Assembly: GCA_911728455.2 (NCBI GenBank)
Contig: OU452240.1
Span: 3,782,001-3,846,000, forward strand
Direction of reading: 5' to 3'
From: Marthasterias glacialis
Lineage: Eukaryota > Echinodermata > Asteroidea > Forcipulatida > Asteriidae
Length of the DNA: 64,000 bases
A program made the position numbers and the translations under genes. Below the pieces are notes generated by a model that saw only the letters and a program-made list of their open reading frames with translations, was not told the origin of the DNA and did not search any database. Below, in pieces: positions 10,500-21,769 of the stretch. Each line of letters begins with the position of its first letter. The stretch's first letter is position 1.

Positions 10500-13400
10500 G
10501 TAAGGTCGCGTTGTTTTTTAGCCGTGCCAATTTTGTGTGCAGTACACTGTTGTGTATGATTTATGTTTGCATGCATCGTGTGCTTCCCCGTCATACACGA
10601 ATCAGTAGCATATGAGTAAGATTTACAGTCTATAGAGCATGACCGTTAAATCACCCGTCTATGCTGTGTATAATATTATAAGTATAACACAAACAGAACA
10701 CGCTGGAGTTTATATTTTGGGTGGGGCTGGGAGTAGAACAAAATGCTGCATTAGTTTGATGTATGCCTGGGACATAATGTTGGCATTTGGGAAAAATTTA
10801 TCTCACATTTCCCATTTTAAGCATTCCCTGGGGATCCTATATCAATAGACCATGTAACTCAACCTGTGAAATCACAATGTTTACAAAAGAGCCACAGACT
10901 CTGGACTTCCTGCCTTTGGAGGCACGATATGTACACAGCCCAATGGAAGAATTACATCAAATCTTAAATTTTATGGAGATTATTGGCACAATCTGATTTT
11001 AGTCAACTTTTGATAATTATATAAAAACGGGGGCACATTTCACCAGAGCTTGTTCATTTTGTTATTTTTATGATTAATTCTTGAATTTATGTGGAAGTTA
11101 TGAAACAAGAAAATGTAAATATCTCGACCAGTGTAATTTGTGAAGGTATTCAGAGCAGTGAAGTATCTCGCCTGCGAAAAAGGCCTTGGATTGTACAAGG
11201 TCACTCTTTTTTTAATTGTTAGGCCATGTCTGAATTGGCTAGTAATTGGCCAGTAACTGGGGCACTGTACTCCTTTTTTGAGATTTTGACATTATCGGTC
11301 ATACCGTAGCGCCCCAGTCTGTGATATATTTGGAAATTGTGACGAAGTGGATTTTTTATGAATCGGTTATAAAATTGTCAAAATTACGACAAAGTCTCAA
11401 CAGAATTGCTTGAAAATCGCCTTCTGGCTTTTCCAAGTATTTAGGATGAAATAAAATGCATTTAATTGTACTCGCGATCATTTTCGGTCCTCCAAATCGA
11501 TGATTTTTAGCCCACTATCAAATTTGCCATTAGAATTGCCATTTTGAACGTGATACTCAACGACTGTTTCCTTATGTGTGTAAACGCTGCGAGGATTGCG
11601 TGTTCGCTGAGGCCCTGACTTTCGTATTGTTTTCCGCGCAGTCAACGCAGGATACCACCTGTGTAGTGCAACGACCTCCGTAAACAATGGCTTGGCCATT
11701 GGAAAATCTAAAGAAAACAACTTGGTACCAGTACTTATGTTTTCATCGATGTATATAATTTTGGGCAAATACAGACACCGCCCCCCCCCTCCATTCAAAG
11801 AGTCCCCATGCAACCCACACTGTATAGAAGATTCATTTACCGAGCGCGCACGCTCTCCGCTACTATATAGCCAAGCCATTGTGTACATGCAATTGTGTAC
11901 ACAGGCATGAGTACAAGGTGAGGTGCAGGGTTGCTCCGGTCCATGACCATTATTTACAAAGCAGTTATGGTAAAGTGTCTTGCTCAAGGACACTAGTGTC
12001 GCAACTGGCCAGGCCGGGATTCAAACCCACATTCCTGTAAACTACAGAACTTAAGCTTGGCAGACTCGATGCTCGGCCCTGACACTCCAGTGTACTGCTC
12101 CTATATATTGTGAGCATTACATTAGTTACTGGGGATTCATATTTTATATTTTGAGACGTCAATGCTTGTCCTTTTTAGAGTAGAGGATCGTTCCTCCTTC
12201 CTCCCCCCCCCCCATACAATGGGGACCGCATCTTAAAGAACATTTTCAATAATTAACCCTTCTTTGGCTATCCTACTGCTAGGCCATCCAAAACTGTTAA
12301 CAATTCCAACTCTCACTTTTCCCAATTTCTATTGTACACACATGGTATTATCGTTTGAACAGTTGATATCAAGCTGTACTACTACCAACCATTCAAAACC
12401 ATTCACAGCATAGAGGTTCCATTGATTCACCGCAGCTGTACTACCATTTGAAACGATCCTCACAAGGCTTTGTATCAGCTTACCTACCATTCAAAACCAC
12501 TTGTGGAATCAACACTGTACAGTTATTTCACCATTCAAAACTAGGATAGTGAATGGTTTCAAATGGTCGTTGCAGCTTATTCGAAAAAGGCACCAAGAGT
12601 AGGAGGTTAAGTGAAGATTTGTCAGGATGGGTCAAAAGTCCATGCGGGTGTTGACGAGATACCAGGGGCGGATCGGGGGGGGGAGGGGGGCGTAAGGGGC
12701 GCACGCCCCCCTATTTTTCCTTCCGAAAAAAAATATCAAGATATCATCCTGCCCACTTGCAATGAGAAATAAACTTACACACTACAAAGTAATCAGTAAA
12801 ATTCACGCCCCCCCCCCCGTTTGGGAAATCTTGATCCGCCCCTGGATACTAACAGTCAGCTTCAACTGGCCTTAAGTATAAAACCTTTGTAGTTTTCTAC
12901 AACTTAAAAGAAAATGAATTTAGGTACAGTTAATAGCATAGATAGTTAGTATCGGGTTCTTAAGATTACGGTTAGGGATTTTAGGAATGTTTGAGCTGAA
13001 TTAAATTGAAGTTATTTAATTTTCCATGTGTATTTTGTATTTTATATTTATTGATTTTTTTTTTCCCCCAGCATCATCTCTGAAGTGTTACTCTTGTAAT
13101 GATTGTAAACTTTCCGGTTTTCTGGCAATTGCTGAGAACTCCGAGCAGTGTTCAAGTCTTCAAAACAGCTGCAGAAAAACAGTCGATTCTTCAGGAGGTA
13201 AGCCTGTCTTTCCTTCAGGGCATCTTTGAAATTAGCCCTTGATTCCAAGGCTGTGGGGACAGCTTTGCTCACTAAACATAACCAAAGCTGCCCGAATGCA
13301 ATGCAACCCCAACCGCCCCAAAATAGCAAACCAAGCTCACCATGCATTCATGCAGCGCCCGTGCCCACAAAGCTTGCACCGCAGTCCTCCCACCTGAGTC

Positions 13401-14344
13401 GTAGGCGTTGGCGCAAGCTGTGTGTGGGTGCCGGCGGCGTGTGTTGGGGGTAGCTGGAGCGGGGTAGCTACGACTATTACAACTATTACAATTGTCTGCC
13501 AAATGTTAAAACACCTGTGAGGACCAGTCAAATTCTCTCCAAGTGGTCTGGTTGGATATAGTCAAAGATACTAGAAACACAAGACGTAGAAACATGAAAC
13601 ACAAAATGGGTGCGCCCGCTGTTGTTTGGTAGGTAAAACCAAAGATCGTTTGCGCGATAAGTAGGGCCTACTAAATGGAAAGACTTACGCCAAACGATCC
13701 CACCAACTTAAAAGGGTGAAGGCACATCAAAAATTTGGTGCTCGACATTAAATTGTGGCAATATTTCTAGCAAAATTGACACATGGGGAAGGGTGCCATC
13801 ACGCGGTTGGTAGGTAAAGAGGCGCTACATCTGCTAACTTACAAAAGGCACACGTGTCTTATTTGTGTTTCTAGTATCTTTGATATAGTTCAGTGTTGAA
13901 AAGTTTCCCTGTCTTATAAGAAATATGGACTCGGGAAAGAGTTGGCGGACGAGTGAATCAAGAAACTTACTTGTCCCACTTGTATGGCTTGGGGCTGAAA
14001 AGGTAAAGGAGAATTCCTGCCCATCCAACGAAATGGAATTTTTGTTTTATTATTAAAATGGTGAACTGGATTCATTCGGTGACGATTCTACATTTTGGTC
14101 ACCAAAACAATGTTTTTTCTTTTCTTTCTTCATCTGATCTTAACCAACAGCTGTTTCCCGCGGCTGTGCAACCGGGATTGAGTGTGGTTTCACAACTCTC
14201 CTTACAAACTGCGACTCTCCATCCGAGACAAGTTGCCAGATATGCTGTAACACCGACAACTGCAATGGTGCTGCCGCAACCAGGGCGTCCTTCGTGGGTC
14301 TCGCCCTGGCACTTGCGACCACTGTGCTCAGCCGGTATTTGTAG
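10451..14344 (+). CDS. Ly6/uPAR-like GPI-anchored protein (complete, 3 exons)
   Basis: Exons 10451-10499, 13072-13197 and 14151-14344 join in frame to 122 codons plus stop. Residues 1-16 (MRAVYAAILLAVCIAR) are a signal peptide. The mature part begins near SSLKCYSC and forms one LU (three-finger) domain with 12 cysteines, ending in the signature CCNTDNCN. The last 22 residues or so (ASFVGLALALATTVLSRYL at the end) are a hydrophobic GPI-attachment signal. LU proteins of this kind sit on the outer membrane or are shed and bind receptors or other surface proteins; the partner here is unknown. Both introns interrupt codons after the first base, as expected for the family. The related terminal exon at 916 suggests a small tandem Ly6 cluster. 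LRP4, downstream, points the other way. Confidence 0.92.
11960..12110 (-). mobile_element. tRNA-derived SINE fragment
   Basis: On the minus strand it reads GGTTTGAATCCCGG (B box) followed by TGTCCTTGAGCAAGACACTT, the core shared with the SINEs at 33-62 kb. Diverged, in intron 1 of the Ly6 gene. Confidence 0.7.
12662..12845 (+). mobile_element. 184-bp MITE with perfect CCAGGGGCGGATC ends
   Basis: Thirteen-base perfect terminal inverted repeats (CCAGGGGCGGATC / GATCCGCCCCTGG) flanked by ATA on both sides, plus internal G- and C-runs that are also complementary. Lies in intron 1 of the Ly6 gene. Confidence 0.85.
13072..13197 (+). CDS. Ly6 gene exon 2 (first half of LU domain)
   Basis: Acceptor TTTTCCCCCAG, donor GGAG/GTAAGC. 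Encodes ASSLKCYSCNDCKLSGF through CRKTVDSSG; the opening L-x-C-Y-x-C is the usual start of an LU domain. Confidence 0.9.
13557..13886 (+). mobile_element. 330-bp MITE with GTCAAAGATACT ends, copy 1
   Basis: Left end ATAGTCAAAGATACTAGAAA, right end TTTCTAGTATCTTTGATATA: long inverted repeats beside TA dinucleotides. A second, inverted copy is at 40607-40950, sharing GTTGGTGGGATCGTT and AGTAGG(C/G)CTAC words. In intron 2 of the Ly6 gene. Confidence 0.85.
14151..14344 (+). CDS. Ly6 gene exon 3 (second LU half and GPI signal)
   Basis: Acceptor TTAACCAACAG. Encodes VSRGCATGIECGF, CQICCNTDNCNGA and the hydrophobic tail to TAG. Aligns in phase and cysteine spacing with the exon at 916-1118. Confidence 0.92.
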
Positions 14345-14443
14345 GATCTAGGGGCTGACACGCTCAATCTGAAACTCGGTGTTGAGCAAGTTTTTAGGAG
14401 TTACAATATATCATGTTTTCAATTCTTAAACATTCTGCCATGA

Positions 14444-14600
14444 TTAAAGACGCCCACTCGTCAATGCACGACAAACAAATTTGTGCCACCAAAGATCACC
14501 TTTGACCTGTGCACATTGTACGTAAACTATGTATGGGTACTTAATCGTTTTGTGCCACGGAAATAGTCGCCAGGTAATGGTGACGAGCGGGCGTCTTTAA
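14444..14600 (+). mobile_element. 157-bp TTAA-flanked MITE, copy 1
   Basis: TTAAAGACGCCCACTCGTCA on the left is mirrored by TGACGAGCGGGCGTCTTTAA on the right. A near-identical element lies at 58859-59017 in an LRP4 intron. It sits 100 bp past the Ly6 stop and may be transcribed in the 3' UTR. Confidence 0.88.
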
Positions 14601-14809
14601 AGTCCCACAATCCATTTCACAAAACTAAGAGTTTATTGTAGTGTTAGGTTTTGTATACCTCTAATAATAATATTAATTGGCATTTACATTATCAGTATCC
14701 ACAAATTTTGATGCGCATATGGCACTTGAGCATCATTGCTGCTGGTCACTGCGCCGTTTATTTTATTTCCTAACTCCCTGGAGTGATTTACTAGGATCCT
14801 TCCCCACTC

Positions 14810-14945
14810 TAACAAATTCCAACACCGTATGGGTAACTCAACACCCAAATGGTGGTACTCTGATTATGGTGGTATGCCTGAACCCATGTAAAGCATAATC
14901 AGTTTACTCATGCAGCACCCACTCCAACAAAATCCAACAAAACCT
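14810..14945 (-). repeat. Single 104-bp satellite monomer
   Basis: Contains ACTCTGATTATGGTGGTATG and ATCAGTTTACTCATGCAG, the reverse orientation of the 2880-3535 monomer. Confidence 0.8.
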
Positions 14946-15084
14946 GCTGTTAGAGTTTGATGGAATAGGGACTGATTAGGGTTAAACCATCTCAGCTCCC
15001 TGGGGTGTATGCCTGTGCTGCTAAGTAAGTAGTGCACCAAGCTAAAACAATCAAAAGACTGTCTCACAGGTACCAATTTAATAC

Positions 15085-15170
15085 TCCTGGGTGAAGGGAA
15101 GCAAGTATAGTTGTGTCTTGCTCAAGGACACGATATGTGATAAACACTCCATACTCAGCTATTACTGCTC
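15085..15170 (-). mobile_element. SINE core fragment
   Basis: TGTCTTGCTCAAGGACAC is the reverse complement of the shared SINE core. The tRNA-like part is not evident. Confidence 0.5.
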
Positions 15171-15230
15171 ATCATCCCTGATCTACGATTGGTCTTAAGA
15201 TGTTTAGCCAGTAGATCATTCTGAAAAGAC

Positions 15231-15484
15231 CGATCCATTAAGCCCAGCCCCCATATGTGTTGACCAATCACAGCCTCGGCTACGCCACCGAAAGTCCGGC
15301 AAAAGTCTGACACAATAAAATCCTATTGGAAAATGTAAATATGTGTGCGCGTACTTATAGCGCGCATTCATGTCGGGTAGTTTAGCACTGAAGAGACTTA
15401 CGTTGTGCTGCCCACGTATACAGTGGTGATGTAGCCATTGCTGTGATTGGTCGATATGTTTGAGGGCGGGGCTTAATGGAACGG
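15231..15484 (+). mobile_element. MITE-like element, CATTAAGCCC family, copy 2
   Basis: Starts CGATCCATTAAGCCCAGCCC and ends GCGGGGCTTAATGGAACGG, a clearer inverted-repeat pair than copy 1 at 2567. Same orientation. Confidence 0.85.
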
Positions 15485-17860
15485 TTTATTGCTAGGTATG
15501 TGATGTCACAAGGATACAGGGCCCACTTTCTGAAACAGTTCATCCCAGGAGCACTCGTATCAACACGCCACTTGATTGCATTAAAACCAACTGCATTCTC
15601 TGTTTTAAATCACAAGCACTGTGTATATATACAGAATCGTCACATCCCATAAGTTTTTGCTTTTATCATTGATTGCCAATACTCTTTGTGTTTTTGTTAT
15701 ACTAAAAACAGTTTTGTTATGATACTAAAGACAGTTTTGGTATGTGTTATGATGGGTTTTTTCAGTGAATGAAATTGTAACAAGAGGTATGCAAGTATAG
15801 TTTAATTTGAAAAACACGGCTAGCTATGTGGACGTTGACAATTTTTACATTATACAGCTTGTTTGTCAAAAATGCTTGTCAACCTTGTAGACACGGAAAG
15901 TTAACTTCGCCCCCACACTTTGTATATGGACATAAAGCTGAAATTACTTTGTGGTGGTGCCCCAGTGACAAGCAAGCAAGCCTTCAACTCCACGTCAGCT
16001 AACCTTGGATATGTTCAGCACATGATGGTGGATATTTCACAAGCTTGTTTGTCGAAAAGGTCAGTCACACATGGAGAGACCAAGGGGTGTACAGCTCCGA
16101 CAATACTGAGTTATTCAAACTTCGCCCTCACAATGTTGTGATGTAAAAACGCGCCAACACCCCCATTAGACTCCACCGCGGCTAGGGAAAAACAATCTTT
16201 GAGCTTGTGAAAAACGAAAGTGCTAGGCTAGTTTCCTGCAACTTCCTATTGTTCCATTGTTCTTAAAATCAAATTGGTACTAAATTGTTTCACCTGATAT
16301 TAACTGAAATAATATTGTATGGGATATAACGTTACACACCAACATACCCAAATCAATGAGGATTTTTATTGGGTTCACATCTGGTTCGCCCTGCCCTCCA
16401 TGGCCAACCCCTAAAGAGCATGCGCAGAACTACGCAAACAATGGAAATGTACTTGGTAAGTCTGCTGCCAACATTTCCGTGATCTGGGTCCACATTACAT
16501 AGAGTTGCCTTTTACTAAGCATAATGCTTAAAACAAAATCTTCATAGGCAGTAATCTTTATAAAAGGCTGACGTGTTTCTCTGTTTTTATTTACTTATTG
16601 TGTCAACTTTTTGGAGTCTTTCTGTCTTACTTCTTTCGCTTATTTTAATAGGCCCCTAGTGGCTTTTTTTATATTTGAGTGTTACCCATGATATTAATAA
16701 GCAACTTGTTTACAACTATAATTGCGTGTCGTTATTATTGTGAAGTTCAATGTTTTCAATTATCGAGTTATCGGCACTTCAACCAACGGCAGTCGTTCGC
16801 CAGAATGAACATCACGGAATGTTGGGCAAACACACACCCTTAACGTATGGCAGTTAGGGGGTCCTCCTATTGTTCTATTATTCCCTTTTCTGAAGAATTC
16901 CTCTGTGGGGTAGCACTAGAACAAAGAAAACCTTGTGGGGTAGCATTGTTCCCTTGTGTAAAGTTGACTGTAAGTTGGTGAGTGTAAGGGCACGCCAGCT
17001 GACCTGGAGGCACTGGTATTAATCATGTGACTTCAAGCGCGCGGACAACGTTGGTAGTTGTCAAACAGTAAGATTATTCAGACTTTTATCTGCATTTATT
17101 ATCCGCTTTAATTTTTCCCAAGGTCTGCACTGACAGGTCAATCCCTGGTACCGCCCCCAAAAAAAAAAAAATACTTTCACCCTGTTCCACTCCACCAACA
17201 CACCCTGCCCCGAAAGCTATAAATAAAAATAAAGAAATAAATAAACAAATAAATAATAATCTAATCTAATACCCCAAAAAAACATTTCACCACCGCAGCA
17301 GTTAATGGTTTTTACGCCCCCCTCCCCCAGCATTGGACTCATTCCGACTATGTTCGTAACTTCCGCCACCCCGTGTGATTCTAAAAAGAGGAAAGATGGC
17401 GTCGAATTCAGCATTCTGCCCTTCAAAAAACCATTTACAAAATGCAAATCTATTTATTCTACCCAGCCCCCAAACCAAGGCAAACGGCTCTCGGTTTCAG
17501 CACTGCAAACGGTCACCAGGCCTGCCCCCCACCCCACCCTCCAAACACACACTCACAAAATGACACACTGAATCCGTCTCAGCGCTGAAAATTGTTGGGT
17601 TATAATGTATTTAATTATACTTAAAAACATTTAGAGAACTCATTTATCATTATTTGTCCACACAACGTTTATCTTACCTGGAAGGCAGAGGCTGTGTCCC
17701 TTCAGCACAAAGACCCTGCCGTGCTCGCCAGCCTCTTCCCCGGTGGAAGAACCTCTCACCAGCCACAGCAACTTCTTCGGCAAATTCCATTACCTTTAAG
17801 GCTAATTTTATTGCCGGTATAGGTACGGTTCAATTCTATGAATTGTCCTGTAACAGGCAA
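15485..17860. other. Spacer, no confident gene
   Basis: No confident exon found. It contains low-complexity stretches (AAAT-rich at 17220-17265, C-rich at 17310-17335) and no clear repeat with a partner elsewhere in the window. An open frame around 17680-17820 has no splice or domain support. Confidence 0.5.
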
Positions 17861-17871
17861 TAATGGAATAA

Positions 17872-18213
17872 GGTAATTGTTCTCGTTTTGAGAAATGCAG
17901 TAAGGCATGTGAGAAAAGCGACGTCCAAATCCGCAAAGCTGAAGGACTCCGGCCATGTTGTTCGCCATGCTCCACAGTTCCCAACTGCTTGTACAAGAAA
18001 CATCAAGCTTTGTGTCGAAGAGCTTTCGAAAACAGCGCCCCAAAATCATTTGCATATCAATAGAAACTTCACGAAAGAATGTCAGGAATTTGCGCGGCAA
18101 AAAAAATAAAACTATGCACCTCCCAGACATGCTCTGTTGGTGCAAGATGTTCGTGCACTAGTAACAGTGCCCACTTGTGTATGGAGGACTTGATGGGCGC
18201 GGTGCTGAACTGA
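17872..18213 (+). pseudogene. Cysteine-rich reading frame interrupted by one stop
   Basis: One plus-strand frame of 114 codons has a single internal TAG at 18061. The first 63 codons include KCSKACEKSD, RPCCSPCSTVPNC and ALCRRAFENSA; the rest includes GICAAKKIKLC, TSQTCSVGARCSC and AHLCMEDL. In all it has 15 cysteines, far more than random AT-rich DNA would give. CSTVPNC followed seven residues later by C echoes CSTVPDC...C of the Ly6 exon at 916, but the CC-x3-5-CN signature is absent. It might be a decayed cysteine-rich secreted or surface protein exon. No strong splice sites found, so it may be chance. Family not recognised. Confidence 0.3.
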
Positions 18214-18409
18214 GATAAAGAAACTTTAGTTGACTTGTGAATATAAGTTAAAGTTTGATTCGAACACATCATTGCGAGATTTTACGGGAATAGAAGTATT
18301 ATTGTTTTATTTTCTGTTTCTGTTTTTTTTTTTTTTTTTTTAATACAGCAATTCATACACGATTTACGAGAAAGGAGGCAAAAAATAAAGTGTCCGTGTC
18401 GTAGCCAGT

Positions 18410-18620
18410 ATATCTTTGTTGCGAAAAGGAGGGGGAGCAAGGGGGACAACTATTTGTAGAGGGGCAGTTTCAGTTCAAATTGCCTGATTAAAGCAAATTT
18501 TACGGTGTCTAGAGGCTGACAGGGGGGGTGGGGAGCAGGAGAGCAAGAGGGCAAGATGTTCCAGGGGTGGCACTTGCCCTCCCCAACCCTTTGCCCCCGG
18601 CTACGCCACTGAAATGTCTT
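18410..18620 (+). repeat. G/C-rich repeat remnant
   Basis: GTGTCGTAGCCAG near 18395 and GGCTACGCCACTGA near 18600 are roughly complementary, around purine-rich AGGGGG tracts. Looks like a diverged relative of the GGGGCGGATC type of short element. Non-coding. Confidence 0.35.
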
Positions 18621-18747
18621 CGTTAGCGCTACGCCCCTGCTTGAACATTTTTGTAGCTATACTCAAAGATTATAAAACCAGCTGCAGTTGGACCCAACTT
18701 TCAAGTAGAACGGGTGGGACACTTTGAAGTAAGATCATGGATTTGGG

Positions 18748-21700
18748 AGAGGCCTAACTACGGTAAAGGCAGCATACAGAATTGGTATCATCATCAAAAC
18801 ATTTTTTTTATAATAAGTATAACAGTCTGAAAGCTTACTGATCATGAAGTTCATACCATTACCAATCTTCCATAGAAATATTTATGTCTGAAATACTATT
18901 GAGACCCAACTACGTTAAATGTAGAATAAAGGATTGGTATTCATCAAAACATTTTTTTTTAAATAAGCAACAGTCTGAAAGCTTTACTGATCATAAAGTT
19001 CATACCATTACCAATCTTCCAAAGAAATATTTATGTCTGAAATACTGTTGAGGCCCAACTACGTTAAATGTAGAAATGCAGGATTTGTATTCTTCAAAAC
19101 AATTTTTTATAATCAGTAACAGTCTGAAAGCTTTACTGATTATGAAGTTCATACCAATTCCAATCTTGCGTAGAAATATTTCTGTCTGAAATACAGTTGA
19201 GGCCCAACTACATTAAAGGCAGAACAGATGATTATTCATCAAAACAAATTTTATTAGTATCAGCTTACTGATCATGAAGTTCACACCATTTCCAATCTTC
19301 CATAGAAATATTTCTGTCTGAAATACTGTTGAGGCCCAACTACGTTAAAGGTAGAAGACAGGATTGGTATTTATCAAAAAAATTTAGTAGTATCAGTCTG
19401 AAAGCTCAGTGATCATAAAGTTCACACCATTTCCAATCTTCCATAGAAATATTTCTACCTGAAATGCTGTTGAGGCCCAACTACGTTAAAGGTAGAAGTA
19501 CAGGATTAGTATTTATCCAAATTTTTTTTTAGTAATATCAGTCTGAAAGGTTAGTGATCATGAAGTTTTCACCATTTCCAATCTTCCATAGAAATATTTC
19601 TGTCTGAAATACTGTTGAGGCCCACTACGTTAAAGGTAGAAGTACATGATTGGTATTTATCAAAAGAAATTTCAGTAATATCAGTCTGAAAGGTTAGTGA
19701 TCATGAAGTTTTCACCATTTCCAATCTTCCATAGAAATATTTCTGTCTGAAATACTGTTGAGGCCCACTACGTTAAAGGTAGAAGTACATGATTGGTATT
19801 TATCAAAAGAAATTTCAGTAGTATCAGTCTGAAAGCTTAGTGATCATGAAGTTCACACCATTTCCAATCTTCCATAGAAATATTTCTACCTGAAATGCTG
19901 TTGAGGCCCAACTACGTTAAAGGTAGAAGACAGGATTGGTATTTATCAAAAAAATTTAGTAGTATCAGTCTGAAAGCTCAGTGATCATAAAGTTCAAACC
20001 ATTTCCAATCTTCGATAGAAATATTTCTGTCTGAAATGCTGTTGAGGCCCAACTACGTTAAAGGTAGAAGTACAGGATTAGTATTTATCCAAATTTTTTT
20101 TTATTAATATCAGTCTGAAAGGTTAGTGATCATGAAGTTTTCACCATTTCCAATCTTCCATAGAAATATTTCTGTCTGAAATACTGTTGAGGCCCACTAC
20201 GTTAAAGGTAGAAGTACATGATTGGTATTTATCAAAAGAAATTTCAGTAGTATCAGTCTGAAAGCTTAGTGATCATGAAGTTCACACCATTTCCAATCTT
20301 CCATAGAAATATTTGTCTGAAATACTGTTGAGGCCCAACTACGTTAAAGGTAGAAGACAGGATTGGTATTTATCAAAAAATTTTAGTAGTATCAGTCTGA
20401 AAGCTCAGTGATCATAAAGTTCAAACCATTTCCAATCTTCGATAGAAATATTTCTACCTGAAATGCTGTTGAGGCCCAACTACGTTAAAGGTAGAAGTAC
20501 AGGATTAGTATTTATCAAAAAAAAAACATTTAGTAGTATCAGTCTGAAAGGTTAGTGATCATGAAGTTTTCACCATTTCCAATCTTCCATAGAAATATTT
20601 CTGTCTGAAATACTGTTGAGGCCCAACTACATTAAAGGTAGAAGTACATGATTGGTATTTATCAAATTTTTTTCAGTAGTATCAGTCTGAAAGCTCAGTG
20701 ATCATGAAGTTCACACCATTTCCAATCTTCCATAGAAATATTTCTACCTGAAATGCTGTTGAGGCCTAACTACGTTAAAGGTAGAAGTACAGGATTAGTA
20801 TTTATCCAAAATTTTTTTTAGTAGTATCAGTCTGAAAGGTTAGTGATCATGAAGTTTTCACCATTTCCAATCTTCCATAGAAATATTTCTACCTGAAATG
20901 CTGTTGAGGCCCAACTACGTTAAAGGTAGAAGACAGGATTGGTATTTATCAAAATTTTTTAGTAGTATCAGTCTGAAAGCTCAGTGATCATAAAGTTCAA
21001 ACCATTTCCATTCTTCGATAGAAATATTTCTGTCTGAAATGCTGTTGAGGCCCAACTACGTTAAAGGTAGAAGTACAGGATTAGTATTTATCCAAAAAAA
21101 ACATTTAGTAGTATCAGTCTGAAAGGTTAGTGATCATGAAGTTCACACCATTTCCAATCTTCCATAGAAATATTTCTGTCTGAAATACTGTTGAGGCCCA
21201 ACTACTTTAAAGGTAGAAGACAGGATTGGTATTTATCAAAAAAATTTAGCAGTATCAGCCTGAAAGCTTAGTGATCATGAAGTTCACACCATTTCCAATC
21301 TTCCATAGAAATATTTCTACCTGAAATGCTGTTGAGGCCCAACTACGTTAAAGGTAGAAGACAGGATTGGTATTTATCAAAAAAATTTAGTAGTATCAGT
21401 CTGAAAGCTCAGTGATCATGAAGTTCACACCATTTCCAATCTTCCATAGAAATATTTCTGTCTGAAATACTGTTGAGGCCCAACTACGTTAAAGGTAGAA
21501 GTACATGATTGGTATTTATCAATTTTTTTTCTCAGTAGTATCAGTCTGAAAGCTTAGTGATCATAAAGTTCACACCATTTCCAATCTTCCATAGAAATAT
21601 TTCTGTCTGAAATGCTGTTGAGGCCCAACTACGTTAAAGGTAGAAGTACAGGATTGGTATTTATCAAAACAATTTTTAGTAGTATCAGTCTGAAAGCTCA

Positions 21701-21765
21701 GTGATTATGAAGTTCACACCATTTCCAATCTTCCATAGAAATATTTCTGTCTGAAATACTGCTGT
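18748..21765 (+). repeat. 3-kb satellite array of ~143-bp monomers
   Basis: About 21 head-to-tail monomers, each with CAGTCTGAAAG, GTGATCATGAAGTT, CCATTTCCAATCTTCCATAG, AAATATTTCTGTCTGAAAT and TGTTGAGGCCCAACTACG. Successive GAGGCCC landmarks are about 130-150 bp apart. AGAAATATTTCT in each monomer is a perfect palindrome. The first three monomers are most diverged; later ones fall into subtypes. No coding. The array ends abruptly inside a monomer near 21765. A possible stray relative is near 58150-58190. Confidence 0.96.
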
Positions 21766-21769
21766 TGTT

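Noticed and set aside
11478-11993. 171-codon open frame, minus strand
   Set aside because: Partly SINE, no splice sites or domain, inside the Ly6 intron.
17756-18145. 129-codon open frame, minus strand, antisense to the cysteine-rich frame
   Set aside because: Longer than the plus frame but has no recognisable domain; the cysteine pattern on the plus strand is the more notable signal.
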